Of a stretch of 52,593 nucleotides of DNA, positions 1 through 8,364 are shown in pieces. The stretch lies in the NCBI GenBank assembly GCA_021108335.1, contig JAIORC010000146.1:1-52593 (forward strand), in the 5' to 3' direction. The first letter of the stretch is position 1; every line of letters starts with the position of its first letter. The notes below the pieces were generated by a model. It was not told where the DNA came from and made no database searches. It saw only the letters and a list, made by a program, of their open reading frames with translations. Origin of the DNA: Phycisphaerae bacterium (lineage in GTDB: Bacteria; Planctomycetota; Phycisphaerae; SM23-33). The position numbers were made by a program, and so were the translations under genes.

Positions 1-283
1 CTTTGGCCGGCTCTTCTTTAGCGGGTTCGTCTTTGGCAGGTTCGTCTTTAGCCGGCTCTTCTTTGGCTGGCTCTTCCTTGGCTGGTTCTTCTTTAGCCGG
101 CTCTTCTTTGGCGGGTTCTTCTTTGGCGGGTTCTTCTTTGGCTGGTTCTTCCTTGGCAGGTTCTTCCCTGGCAGGTTCTTCTTTGGCAGGCTCTGTCTTG
201 ATAGGTTGTTCCTTGGCCGGTTCCATCACAGGTTCTTCCCCGGCGGGTTCTTCCTTGGCCGGTTCTTCCTTGGCCGGTTCTTC
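1..283 (-). repeat. 15-bp tandem repeats coding for an E-P-A-K-E tail
   Basis: About 18 imperfect 15-base units run in frame with the secretin gene and continue past the left edge. Read on the minus strand, each unit gives the pentapeptide E-P-A-K-E or a close variant such as K-D-E-P-A. Third-base differences between units (GCC/GCT, AAA/AAG) suggest selection for the peptide as well as recent DNA-level duplication. One unit near 200-230 is degenerate (EQPIKTEPAKE). Confidence 0.9.
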
Positions 284-2245
284 TATTTTTGGCTTCGGGG
301 TTTTGGTTTCCGAAATCACGGCGGGGGTTGGTTTGGAGACCTTTTCGACCTTTTCGGCGGGTTTTTGCTCTTTCTCGGCAGGTTTCATTCCCCGCAGGCC
401 GTATGGCGTACCTGTTTCATCGAGAAGGAACTGCTGTATGAGGTTGTTGGCGGTCAAATAGTCCGGCAAGGCTCCCCATGATGTACAAGGCTGAAGCTTT
501 TCCTTAAGGAACAGGGCGTCGTTTTTCACTGGTACTGTCGCCAAGGCCAGGTCAATGTTCCACATGGCTTTGTCCATTTCTCCGTTAGCCATCGCCCGAC
601 GGGCCTCCAGCACGAAGGCATCGCTCAGGCGAGTTCTGTTCCACCACATCAGTCCGCGTCGAGCACCGAGGCGGAACAGGTCTGTCTCTTTTTTGATTTT
701 CGCACCGATTTCCTCATCCGAGTCATACCGGACAAGGTGCGGCGTTATCAGGATAATCAGTTCTCGCTTTTCCAGGTTGTCATTCGTATTACGGAAGAGG
801 CTGCCGGCCCAGGGAATATTTCCAAGCACGGGAATCTGCGACCGGTGGCGGATGTTCCGTTCCTGGAACAACCCACCGATAACAATCGTCTTGCCGTCAC
901 GGACTATGACATTGGTCGTGATTTCGGTAGTAGTTTTGTTTGGCAAGGCTACGGTAGCACCGGCAGGAACAGTTACGTTACCATCGGAAATTTCCGGGTG
1001 GATTTCCATCCGAATATAGTCATTCTTTCCGACAAACGGACGAATATGCAGCTTCGTGCCTGTCTCAAGAAACTCAACCGTACTGGTCGTAGAAGTGTCG
1101 GTAGTCTCCGATGAAGCAATATAGCCCATACTGTCGCCGATCAAAACTTCGCCATACTGCTTATTGACGATCATCAGCTTGGGGTTGGCCAGCATCGTCG
1201 TGTCCCGCGTCTCCTCCAATACGCGAACGAACATAGCGAGATTACTGCTGACAATCCCGAGCGAAAGCCCGCCAAGCGTATCCGTTTGCAAGTCGGAGAA
1301 ACCTGTACCCATTCGCCCCTGAATTTTATTAAAGTTACGTACGCCAGGCGCAGCGGGAATTGCGGGGTTCGCACCGAGGTTACTGGTAGCTCCGTACTGG
1401 TTAAAGTTCGCATTTCCGGCAAGGATACTCAGATCGACGCCCATATCATCGTCGTCGTCCAACAGAACGCTGAGAATGGTAGCCTCCACCAGAACCTGCG
1501 GCGGGCGAACATCGATTTCAGCGACAACCCTCGTGATTTTCTTGAGGTTCTCTTTGGTGTCGAAAACAACTATTGTTTCCTTCGCCGCGTTGCTGGGGCG
1601 CTTCTCACTTTCACATTTCCTCAGACCGGTATCATCCGCCGGGGTAATCGTAATTTTGCCCTGGGCCGTAAGCATGGCTTCGAGCAATGCCTTGGCATCG
1701 GTGGCAGTCAGGTAGTACAGATGGAATACCTTCGTCTCCATTACCATCTGCAGGGCAGCAAATTCCGCAGCGGAATAGACGTAGATAATTCCATCCTCTT
1801 CCTTGTGAACCAATCCCGCGGAGCGAAGAATCGCCGCGAGGGCCTGGTCAAACGTAACGCCGTACAGGTCGACGGTAACGTTGCCTTGCACACCTTGGGA
1901 AGTAACGATATTTCGGCGGATCTGCTTGCTGAGCTGCACCAGCAACAACTTGACATCCGTATCGACAGCCGTCAGATCGAATGTGTTGTTAACCGGATTC
2001 ATTCGAATGCCTCCGGCAGCGCTTGCCGCGGTGGTGGCATCGACGCCGGAGGCCTTGGTTGCCTCAGTCGTTTCGGTTGTTCCGCTCGGCGTTGTCTCAG
2101 TCGTTTCGGTCGGCTCGCTGGTATCGGCTTCGTCCTGGGCTTCAGCCAGACCGGCAAAGGCAAACAAGGCCACCAGGCAAACCCAAAGCGTCAATCGGGA
2201 CGTCCACCATATGAAGAATGGTGAAAGCTTCGCTGTTGTTTTCAT
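1..2245 (-). CDS. Secretin (GspD/PilQ-type outer-membrane channel), C-terminus cut by the window edge
   Basis: Secretins form the multimeric outer-membrane pore of type II secretion or type IV pilus machines. The reading frame is open for 748 codons from the ATG at 2245 to the left edge, with no stop. Residues about 17-36 are a signal peptide ending AEA before Gln37. A Thr/Glu-rich linker (40-65) is followed by a small N0/STN-like domain (about 85-160). The secretin core spans about 240-505 and carries the typical IPVLGNIPWAGSLFR stretch (471-485) and the ELIILITPHLV ending. After it come a TPR-like helix pair (about 540-575) and a Lys/Pro/Glu tail made of E-P-A-K-E repeats from residue 655. 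That tail is unusual, because secretins normally end soon after the core or with a short S-domain. It lies 66 bases after the pseudopilin gene on the same strand, so a shared machine is likely. Whether it serves secretion or pili cannot be decided here. Confidence 0.88.
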   Translation of the reverse strand, partial: MKTTAKLSPFFIWWTSRLTLWVCLVALFAFAGLAEAQDEADTSEPTETTETTPSGTTETTEATKASGVDATTAASAAGGIRMNPVNNTFDLTAVDTDVKLLLVQLSKQIRRNIVTSQGVQGNVTVDLYGVTFDQALAAILRSAGLVHKEEDGIIYVYSAAEFAALQMVMETKVFHLYYLTATDAKALLEAMLTAQGKITITPADDTGLRKCESEKRPSNAAKETIVVFDTKENLKKITRVVAEIDVRPPQVLVEATILSVLLDDDDDMGVDLSILAGNANFNQYGATSNLGANPAIPAAPGVRNFNKIQGRMGTGFSDLQTDTLGGLSLGIVSSNLAMFVRVLEETRDTTMLANPKLMIVNKQYGEVLIGDSMGYIASSETTDTSTTSTVEFLETGTKLHIRPFVGKNDYIRMEIHPEISDGNVTVPAGATVALPNKTTTEITTNVIVRDGKTIVIGGLFQERNIRHRSQIPVLGNIPWAGSLFRNTNDNLEKRELIILITPHLVRYDSDEEIGAKIKKETDLFRLGARRGLMWWNRTRLSDAFVLEARRAMANGEMDKAMWNIDLALATVPVKNDALFLKEKLQPCTSWGALPDYLTANNLIQQFLLDETGTPYGLRGMKPAEKEQKPAEKVEKVSKPTPAVISETKTPKPKIEEPAKEEPAKEEPAGEEPVMEPAKEQPIKTEPAKEEPAREEPAKEEPAKEEPAKEEPAKEEPAKEEPAKEEPAKEEPAKDEPAKDEPAKEEPAK

Positions 2246-2311
2246 ATTACTTTACTTCCTTGTAAATCAGCATGTCCCAGATCACGCTATTTATTTTTTT
2301 TATCCGCCGGA

Positions 2312-2851
2312 TTATTCGGATACGGTAGTCACAAGTCCGGTTATCGGTTTAACTTTGACTCTATACTGTGAATCACCACATTTTATTACCACGCCATCGG
2401 TCCCCACTGGAATTGCGCTTCCAGTCTGAACGGGCTCGCCAATCGACGTAAATGTTATGCTGTTCGATGTCGTTCCACCAAAATCCGCCGAAAGTATCTG
2501 CAAAGAGTCTTTGCCCATCTCGTCAGGCAGATTCACTATGTAATCCTGTCCGGTACCAGGGTTCGTCAGCGCTACCCCGGCGGCATCGGAAAGCGTAAAC
2601 GTTCCTGCACCCGTGTTGAATGTAACCGTAATCGACGCCTGTCGCCGGGTGGCCTCGCTTCGGGCGTATTCCAGGTTGGAACTCACCATCAAGGCTGCTC
2701 CTCGCGCAGCAGAGTCGTCGGTTCCCATCATGGGAATCACCAGCGTCGCCAGAATCGCTATCAGGATCACAACAACAATGACCTCGATCAGCGAAAAGCC
2801 GCCTCGCCTACTTTGGCGCAGCTCTCTTGATTTTAATTTTCGTCTTTCCAT
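2312..2851 (-). CDS. GspH-like type II secretion / pilus pseudopilin
   Basis: This is a 179-residue minor pseudopilin. A basic leader (about 17 residues) ends at the prepilin peptidase site in RRGGFSLIEVIVVVILIAIL, where cleavage after Gly would expose Phe and leave the conserved Glu at +5. The hydrophobic helix runs to about residue 42. The C-terminal beta-rich part (about 55-175), with a conserved Asn/Glu segment in SSNLEYARSEA, fits the GspH family. It is expected to be processed by a prepilin peptidase encoded elsewhere and to build the short pseudopilus beneath the secretin. Its start overlaps the upstream gene by 44 bases, implying translational coupling. The secretin gene follows after 66 bases. 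Confidence 0.88.
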   Translation of the reverse strand: MERRKLKSRELRQSRRGGFSLIEVIVVVILIAILATLVIPMMGTDDSAARGAALMVSSNLEYARSEATRRQASITVTFNTGAGTFTLSDAAGVALTNPGTGQDYIVNLPDEMGKDSLQILSADFGGTTSNSITFTSIGEPVQTGSAIPVGTDGVVIKCGDSQYRVKVKPITGLVTTVSE

Positions 2852-3155
2852 GGGAATCTCCTTCGGGCTTGGGCTTTGCCTGCCTTTGCACCTTAACTGT
2901 GATACTGCCGCTCTTGAGTAAACGAATTATTTCATCAAGTTTTACATTCGTTTTGTTCTGGGCTTCCAACAGTTGCTTGCGCTGCGCGCCTGCGTCCAGC
3001 CTGGGCCGAACTTGAGCCTCGGCTGAAGGCACCTGGTGGAAAAAACATTCCCATAAACCCACAGAGACCACAGATGTCAAGACAACCCACAATAGCAATG
3101 CCAAACGGCTGTCTTTACGCCCGAAATTTCTATTTTCGCTTGTCGTGCTCAACAT
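2808..3155 (-). CDS. Small membrane-anchored protein of the secretin/pseudopilin operon, unknown function
   Basis: A 115-residue protein of no family that I recognise. A basic N-terminus is followed by one membrane helix (about 18-36) and then a soluble tail with a predicted helical stretch (QRKQLLEAQNKTNVKLDEII). It ends in a Lys-rich, Pro-rich segment. This is the layout of an inner-membrane accessory protein with a periplasmic coiled coil. The end overlaps the start of the pseudopilin gene by 44 bases. It is first in the three-gene run with the pseudopilin and secretin, so an assembly or anchoring role in that machine is plausible but unproven. A GAGG sequence lies three to six bases before the ATG. 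Confidence 0.6.
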   Translation of the reverse strand: MLSTTSENRNFGRKDSRLALLLWVVLTSVVSVGLWECFFHQVPSAEAQVRPRLDAGAQRKQLLEAQNKTNVKLDEIIRLLKSGSITVKVQRQAKPKPEGDSHGKTKIKIKRAAPK

Positions 3156-3586
3156 ACACCTCGTATATTTTCCAGTACGAAGACCTGCGCATAAAATCAG
3201 GCCTCATGGGTTTTTCGTCATTATTAGGTTTTTTTCTGAACAAAAAATGGGTGAAACTTCGCAAATTTATCCGTAACCACCGTCAAACCAGTTTGCCGAC
3301 ACTCCAAAAAAAGAAATACTCCCCCTATTTAAACAATAGCTTTCATAACCGGGTGATGCAAAAACAACTTAGCTTGCGAAGAGGCTATCTGGATAAGACA
3401 AAGTCTCTGAATTCTCGATATGGCAACAGTTAAATTAAATATTCCAATTTCAGAGAATACACCTTCCCCGATGGCTCAAATATGGAGGATATCGGCATTA
3501 GACTCTTGGGATTTAGGAATTGCCCTCGAAGAAATTATCTCGGAAAGTGCAGCCCTCGGCGTATCACTGGGGCAAAGCCCGGGCTG
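3156..3586. other. Non-coding stretch between two minus-strand genes
   Basis: This 431-base AT-rich stretch separates the end of the TauE gene from the secretin operon and must hold the operon's promoter. Short open frames here have no recognisable product and partly run into the transporter gene on the opposite strand. No clear hairpin terminator, tRNA or palindromic repeat was seen. Confidence 0.5.
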
Positions 3587-4474
3587 TTATTGCATCAATT
3601 TGCTGTACAGGTCTACCGCCAGCATAATAACCGCCATGAACACGATGATGGCGAAGTATCGGCGGAGCTTTTTCGCGTGGAGACGCTCACAGATAGCCGC
3701 GCCGATCTGCACGCCGATGGAACTGCTTACCAGCAATGACATTACGAGCCAAATATTGACGTGCCCATCCAAGCCGTACTTGATCGTACCGACAACCGAA
3801 CTGAACAGCACCACGCCCAGGCTCGTGCCGACCGCCTGATGGGCTGTCATGCCGACCACCAGCAGCAGCAGCGGCATAAACAATACCCCGCCGCCTATCC
3901 CCAACAGCCCCTTGGCCACACCGATAGCCAGGCCTATTACCAGCAAGCCGGGCAGACTGACGCCAGGCAAGCCAGCGTGTTTGAGGTTCACGTGCGGCGG
4001 GATGGGCAGACGTTGAAGCAGGCTTTTGCCGCTGTCGTGCCGCTTGGGTTCGCGAATTATCAGCCACGCGGTCGGCAATAACAGAACCATATACAATGCC
4101 CGAACCACCATCTCGAAAACGTTAACGTCGAGCGTCATTTTGAGCCAGTCAAACAGATAACTGCCGGAAAGCACTCCGACAATCGCCCCCAGCCCGATAA
4201 TCACCATGGAGTAGATATCCACGTTTCGGTTTCGCATATGGCGGGCCATCCCCGTCGCCCCTGTGCCGATGGTAAAACTCAGGCTGCTGCCGACTACCAT
4301 CGACTCGGAAACCCCCAGGCCGACAATCAATATCGGATTCAGCAGAAACGCCCCGCCCACACCGAACAGCCCCGTCAATACGCCCACGCACAACCCCAAA
4401 CCCAGCAACACGCAAACAAGCCAAGGCCCGGAAAGATAAGCACTGATATCGTTAAAATGCTCCCAGAAGGTCAT
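3587..4474 (-). CDS. TauE/SafE-family sulfite / organosulfonate exporter-type membrane protein
   Basis: A 295-residue membrane protein with about eight hydrophobic helices in two similar halves. The family hallmarks are seen twice: GLFGVGGAFLLNPILI near residue 40 and GLLGIGGGVLFMPLLLL in the second half, each followed by a short Ser/Gly-rich helix (VVGSSLSFTIGTG and AVGTSLGVVLFSS). Members move small anions such as sulfite, sulfoacetate or taurine breakdown products, but the substrate cannot be told from sequence. The ATG at 4474 was chosen because GGGGAGCC precedes it and it overlaps the stop codon of the small upstream gene as ATGA. A longer frame reaching 4558 would encode a basic non-homologous extension and run through that small gene. 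Confidence 0.87.
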   Translation of the reverse strand: MTFWEHFNDISAYLSGPWLVCVLLGLGLCVGVLTGLFGVGGAFLLNPILIVGLGVSESMVVGSSLSFTIGTGATGMARHMRNRNVDIYSMVIIGLGAIVGVLSGSYLFDWLKMTLDVNVFEMVVRALYMVLLLPTAWLIIREPKRHDSGKSLLQRLPIPPHVNLKHAGLPGVSLPGLLVIGLAIGVAKGLLGIGGGVLFMPLLLLVVGMTAHQAVGTSLGVVLFSSVVGTIKYGLDGHVNIWLVMSLLVSSSIGVQIGAAICERLHAKKLRRYFAIIVFMAVIMLAVDLYSKLMQ

Positions 4475-4605
4475 TCTTCGGCTCCCCCGCCGGATTCGCT
4501 GCCGGACCGCCTGCCGCGATGAAACCGCGAAAACACAAACGCCACCCCCAGCCCCCACGCCATCGGTAACACTATGTACATCGCTATTTCAAAAAATTTC
4601 GCCAT
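4471..4605 (-). CDS. 44-residue single-helix membrane protein coupled to the TauE gene
   Basis: An open frame of 44 codons begins at the ATG at 4605 (MAKFFEIAMYIVLPMAWG). It has one membrane helix (about residues 8-27), then a basic patch (SRFHRGRR) and a Gly/Ser/Glu tail. It ends in TGA that overlaps the transporter's ATG as ATGA, a classic sign of translational coupling. The positive-inside pattern would place the tail in the cytoplasm. Coding is supported by the positioning and the helix followed by positive charges rather than by homology. It may be a small subunit or a stabiliser of the transporter. Confidence 0.62.
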   Translation of the reverse strand: MAKFFEIAMYIVLPMAWGLGVAFVFSRFHRGRRSGSESGGGAEE

Positions 4606-4773
4606 ATTCCGCTCAAAAATACGTGTTTATTGCTCCCAACCGGCAGCAGTATAGTGAATATGAACTTATTCAACAAGACGCCACGGGAAATTTCTTGCCG
4701 CGGCGAAGTGAGGCAAAAAAACCTCCACCCAGAATATGTCGCAAATGTATTGCGAATAGCCCGGACAAATCGG

Positions 4774-4802
4774 TTGCAAATCGACAGTATCTTCCGTACA
4801 GT
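4774..4802 (+). promoter_or_regulatory. Sigma-70-type promoter for the 4894-6436 operon
   Basis: TTGCAA (4774-4779) and TACAGT (4797-4802) are separated by 17 bases in the space between divergent genes. Transcription would start near 4809 and give a leader of about 85 nt. Confidence 0.5.
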
Positions 4803-4893
4803 TAAGGAGTTCTAAAGTAGGATGTAGCGTACGCTCGTGTCGTTACCGGGTGATTCGTCGAGTAATGAAACATTGCTGGCATGAGGTAATTGC

Positions 4894-5169
4894 GTGGTAC
4901 CCCGTCCGGATGAATCCCGGCAAGGAATCAAAGAGTTTGTCGCCAGGATGACCGGCGAAGAACGCATGCTGGTAATCCTTAAAAGCGAACTTTACGAAGG
5001 CAACTGGGACGAAATGGAAGCGGATCTGCAAGCCCGCCTGGCCGGGGGCCCATATATTTTCAAGCTGGCCCATCGTATCGAGGACGATTTGGAACGGATT
5101 AGTCGGCTGCGTGCTTTCGAAAAAGCCGAGGCGGCGAATCTGTGTGATTATGTAACGCTGGAGCCTTGA
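4894..5169 (+). CDS. Small acidic helical protein, unknown function
   Basis: 91 residues, starting at GTG; GAGG lies seven bases upstream and an in-frame TGA at 4882 excludes a longer form. The protein has no signal peptide or membrane helix. It looks all-helical and acidic (GNWDEMEADLQARL, HRIEDDLERISRLRAFEKAEA). I do not recognise the family. It precedes the lipoprotein gene by ten bases and almost certainly shares its transcript. A cytoplasmic partner or regulator is possible, but nothing in the sequence fixes a function. Confidence 0.62.
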   Translation: MVPRPDESRQGIKEFVARMTGEERMLVILKSELYEGNWDEMEADLQARLAGGPYIFKLAHRIEDDLERISRLRAFEKAEAANLCDYVTLEP

Positions 5170-5179
5170 GGAGTGTTTT

Positions 5180-6436
5180 ATGCAAATTATGCGAAAAAAT
5201 CGTGAATTGGTGAATGTTATGTTGGCCTGCCTGGTTGGAGCCTCTCTCCTGGTCGGGTGCGGCGACGGCGGTTCAGACCTGGTCCGCTCCGCTGCCGTTT
5301 CCAATCCCATCGCTTCCCCGAAATCTCTGGGTAAAGCCAACCTGCAATATTACTGGAAATCGCAAGTCGTCCTGAGCGACGGAGAACAAATAACCCGGAT
5401 GTACAATCTGGGCGACAAACTGTACTTCCTTACCAATCGTCGAAACCTCGTAGCAATGGACGCGATGGTCGGCATTCCCGAGTGGGTCGTCAATATAACC
5501 CGCAGAAACGAAAAAATCTTCCCGCCCATCATCAAGAACAACGTTCGCCTGTCAGAGAAAGTAGGCACTGTAGAGGATATCAAAGACCCGCCGGCAAAGG
5601 GCAGTCTGCCGAAAATCAAGGCATTGATGATCAATACTTCCACCCGCCTGCTGGTAATAGATCGGGATACCGGCAAGATTTATCGCGATTTCACGTTCAA
5701 GAAGTTTTCCGCGACAAACCGGGGAAGCACCGACGGGGAACGCTATTATGTAGCCTCCAGTTCAAAAATGTACTATGCGGTCACGCTGCTCCCGGCAGTC
5801 GCCAGGTGGTGGGAAGAAATCAATGACGAAATCATCAAAGCCCCGATGGCCTGCTACGGCAGACGGCTATATATGGGAACGATGAGCGGGACGTTTCGGG
5901 TTGACTTTGCCGGTGATATTCGCGAACGATTCTGGGAAAAACCGTTGGACGGGCCAATCAGTACCGAATTCCACGTAGATTCACGTGGTGCGTTTATCGG
6001 CTGTGGTGATGGAAACATCTACGCCCTGAACCTGAATGATGGGCGGAATCTCTGGGACCCCGTGCAGGTCAAGGGCGACATCAAAGACCCCATCCGTGTG
6101 GGCGAATTGACGATCTTCCAGCATGTCCACGGCGATGGACTGTATGCGATTAACCTGGCCAACGGTACGAAACGCTGGAGACTCCCGCAAGGCCGAAAGG
6201 TACTGGCCACGGTAAACGGCGACGTCTATGTCCTCGGCAAAGACAACAAATTGGTGATCGTCAACGAAATCACCGGAGACCCCAAGGCGTCGGTGTTGCT
6301 CAGCGGGTTTGACTTCTTCGCCGAGAACCTCGCCGCCCCAGCAGTGTACACCGCGACCCGCGACGGCAGGGTCTTCTGCATACGCAGCAAAGACGCCGGC
6401 CGACTGACCGTCGAAGATATCAAGGCCCGGCAATAA
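5180..6436 (+). CDS. PQQ-like beta-propeller lipoprotein
   Basis: A 418-residue protein. The signal peptide ends in a lipobox (SLLVGC) with the lipidated Cys at residue 27, so it should be membrane-anchored and face the periplasm. The rest consists of repeated WD/PQQ-type blades, for example GDGNIYALNLNDGRNLWDP, GLYAINLANGTKRWRLP and VYVLGKDNKLVIVNEITG. Such folds resemble BamB, but the blade sequences lack the residues that bind PQQ in dehydrogenases, so a binding or scaffold role is more likely than catalysis. The start has TGAGGAG upstream. An Asp/Asn-rich insert with many basic residues sits around residues 110-150. A strong terminator follows. Confidence 0.82.
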   Translation: MQIMRKNRELVNVMLACLVGASLLVGCGDGGSDLVRSAAVSNPIASPKSLGKANLQYYWKSQVVLSDGEQITRMYNLGDKLYFLTNRRNLVAMDAMVGIPEWVVNITRRNEKIFPPIIKNNVRLSEKVGTVEDIKDPPAKGSLPKIKALMINTSTRLLVIDRDTGKIYRDFTFKKFSATNRGSTDGERYYVASSSKMYYAVTLLPAVARWWEEINDEIIKAPMACYGRRLYMGTMSGTFRVDFAGDIRERFWEKPLDGPISTEFHVDSRGAFIGCGDGNIYALNLNDGRNLWDPVQVKGDIKDPIRVGELTIFQHVHGDGLYAINLANGTKRWRLPQGRKVLATVNGDVYVLGKDNKLVIVNEITGDPKASVLLSGFDFFAENLAAPAVYTATRDGRVFCIRSKDAGRLTVEDIKARQ

Positions 6437-6457
6437 AAGCCGACCTATCAGGAACAC

Positions 6458-6489
6458 AAAAAAGGGTTCGCTCAGTCGAACCCTTTTTT
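6458..6489 (+). terminator. Rho-independent terminator after the lipoprotein gene
   Basis: The 13-base arms AAAAAAGGGTTCG and CGAACCCTTTTTT enclose a six-base loop. The T-run follows directly, and A-runs on the other side make it potentially bidirectional. Confidence 0.93.
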
Positions 6490-6517
6490 ATTTCACAAGC
6501 AGTATTCAATAGTATGG

Positions 6518-6571
6518 TGGCACAGGTTTGTAACCTGTGCTGCTACGGCCACGGATTGAAAATCCATGCTA
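6518..6571. repeat. Palindromic intergenic repeat (module A) with a short second hairpin
   Basis: Nine-base arms GCACAGGTT and AACCTGTGC flank TGT at 6520-6540. A smaller GGATT/AATCC hairpin follows at about 6554-6566. It lies between the terminator and the purH promoter. Confidence 0.85.
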
Positions 6572-6583
6572 TCAACATATTAA
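6556..6583 (+). promoter_or_regulatory. Putative purH promoter and A-rich leader
   Basis: TTGAAA (6556-6561) and TATTAA (6578-6583) are 16 bases apart. The -10 lies inside the 17-base string AACATATTAAAAAAAAT (6574-6590), which is repeated exactly before ribE. Confidence 0.45.
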
Positions 6584-6617
6584 AAAAAATCAGAATAGAA
6601 AACAGGAGAGTAGTATC

Positions 6618-8249
6618 GTGACGGACGCCGTGAAAATAAAACGGGCATTGCTGAGCGTGTTTGACAAAACGGGAATTGAAGATTTCGCCAGGCAACTGGT
6701 TGATATAGGAGTGGAGATTATTTCCTCCGGCGGCACTGCCCGGGCGCTCGAAGCCGCGGGCATCCCGGTGCGATACGTCCAGGAGTGGACAGGCTTTCCC
6801 GAAATGCTGGGCCATCGCGTCGTAACGCTGCATCCGAAGGTTCACGGCGGCATTCTCGCCCTGCGGGACGACCCCGACCACCAGGCCGACATCGAAAAGT
6901 ACGACCTGGAACTGGTCGATCTCGTCTGCGTGTCGCTGTATCCGTTCACCGACGCCATCGCCAGAGACGGCTGCACGCAGACCCAGGCCGTGGAGATGAT
7001 CGACATCGGCGGGCCCACCATGGTGCGGGCAGCCGCCAAGAATCACAAATTCGTAACCGTAATAACCGAACCCCGCCAGTACGACGAACTACTAGCCGAA
7101 ATGAGCGCCGCCGACGGCGAAGTAAGCCTCACCCTCCGCCAACGATTCGCCCGCCAGGCGTTCAGCCTGACCGCCCAGTACGACACCGCCATCAGCACCT
7201 ATCTCGCCAGAGAACTCGACGAGGAATTCCCCGAGCGGATCAGCTTCAGCTACAACAAAGCCGGCGAACTTCGATACGGGGAAAACCCGCACCAACAGGC
7301 AGCCTTCTACGCCTCCGCCGAAGTCGGCTCCGAGCCGTGCGTCGCCGGAGCGAAACTGCTCGGCGGCAAGGCGATTTCGTACAACAATTACTTCGACGCC
7401 AACGGCGCGCTGGAGCTGGTGAAGGAATTCGACGCCCCTGCCGTCGCGATTATCAAGCACGCCAACCCCGCCGGCGTCGCCATCGACGAGAACCTCGTGG
7501 AGGCATACCGCAAAGCCTACTTCGGCGACGTCAACGCCGCGATGGGCGGTATTATCGCGGTCAATCGCCCGGTTACGGCGGAACTAGCCGAGGCTATCAC
7601 CGAAACGTATCCCCGCTGGGGCAAAGCCGCCGGGGCAGGCGGATTCTTCGCGGAAATCATCCTCGCGCCGGAATTTGAGGAAGGTGCGATTGAGATTATC
7701 CAGCAGCGCAAGGGCTGGGGGCCTAACGTCAGGCTGCTGGCTACGGGCCAACTGACTGACAACCGCAACCGCGAAATGTACCAGAAGTACATCGTCGGCG
7801 GAATGCTTGTGCAGCAGCGAGACCTGCTGGGCCTGAACACCGACGACTGGAAAGTGGTTACCAAACGCCAACCCACCGATGCCGAATTAGCTGACATGAA
7901 ATTCAGTTGGCTCATCTGCAAACACGTCAAAAGCAACGCCATCGTGCTGGCCAAGGACTTAGCCCTACTCGGTGCCGGGGCTGGACAGATGAGCCGCGTG
8001 AACTCCGCGCGGCTCGCCTCGCAAATCGCCCGCGACTACGGCGGGGGCGACGTGGTGGACACCACCGGGTCAAGCCTGGCCAGCGACGCGTTCTTCCCGT
8101 TCCCGGACAGCCTCGACTGGGCACGCGACGCCGGAGCGACAGCCGTCATAGAACCCGGCGGCGCGAAAAAAGACGAAGAAGTAATCGCCCGCGCCGACGA
8201 ACTGAACCTAGCAATGATCTTCACAGGCACGCGACACTTCAACCATTAG
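6618..8249 (+). CDS. purH: Bifunctional AICAR transformylase / IMP cyclohydrolase
   Basis: PurH catalyses the last two steps of de novo IMP synthesis: formylation of AICAR using 10-formyl-THF, then ring closure. The N-terminal MGS-like cyclohydrolase domain covers about residues 8-150 (LLSVFDKTGIEDFA, SSGGTARAL, TLHPKVHGGIL). The transformylase domain fills the rest (RYGENPHQQAAFY, YNNYFDANGALELV, IIKHANPAG, SDAFFPFPDS, and the ending FTGTRHFNH). It has 543 residues, close to the usual 510-540. The GTG at 6618 was chosen because GGAGAG lies seven bases before it and the match to the family begins there; an upstream in-frame ATG at 6537 would translate part of the palindromic repeat. It appears monocistronic. 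Confidence 0.96.
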   Translation: MTDAVKIKRALLSVFDKTGIEDFARQLVDIGVEIISSGGTARALEAAGIPVRYVQEWTGFPEMLGHRVVTLHPKVHGGILALRDDPDHQADIEKYDLELVDLVCVSLYPFTDAIARDGCTQTQAVEMIDIGGPTMVRAAAKNHKFVTVITEPRQYDELLAEMSAADGEVSLTLRQRFARQAFSLTAQYDTAISTYLARELDEEFPERISFSYNKAGELRYGENPHQQAAFYASAEVGSEPCVAGAKLLGGKAISYNNYFDANGALELVKEFDAPAVAIIKHANPAGVAIDENLVEAYRKAYFGDVNAAMGGIIAVNRPVTAELAEAITETYPRWGKAAGAGGFFAEIILAPEFEEGAIEIIQQRKGWGPNVRLLATGQLTDNRNREMYQKYIVGGMLVQQRDLLGLNTDDWKVVTKRQPTDAELADMKFSWLICKHVKSNAIVLAKDLALLGAGAGQMSRVNSARLASQIARDYGGGDVVDTTGSSLASDAFFPFPDSLDWARDAGATAVIEPGGAKKDEEVIARADELNLAMIFTGTRHFNH

Positions 8250-8255
8250 CACAAC

Positions 8256-8332
8256 GCCGGGCCAAGACCCGGCCTACAAAAACACTGTACGAGAAAATTG
8301 TCGGGTGCCATGCTTCTGCTTGCAGAAGCATG
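8256..8332. repeat. Two palindromic modules after purH
   Basis: At 8256-8273 the arms GCCGGG and CCCGGC enclose CCAAGA. At 8309-8332 the 11-base arms CATGCTTCTGC and GCAGAAGCATG enclose TT. The second module recurs exactly at 39422-39445. Neither is followed by a T-run, so they are more like mobile palindromes than terminators. Confidence 0.8.
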
Positions 8333-8364
8333 TGAAAACTGACTAACAAGAAAGATGCAGAAAC

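Noticed and set aside
1..283. Possible CRISPR array
   Set aside because: Units are 15 bases, contiguous and in frame, so this is a coding tandem repeat rather than repeats with spacers.
1286..2224. Long plus-strand open frame (312 codons)
   Set aside because: It is the complement of the secretin gene, has no recognisable domains, and the minus strand gives a complete secretin.
4843..5340. 165-codon minus-strand frame across the small-protein / lipoprotein genes
   Set aside because: Conflicts with well-supported plus-strand starts and lacks any recognisable motif.
6537..6617. Upstream ATG start for purH
   Set aside because: It begins within the repeat region; the GTG at 6618 has a good ribosome-binding site and matches the family start.
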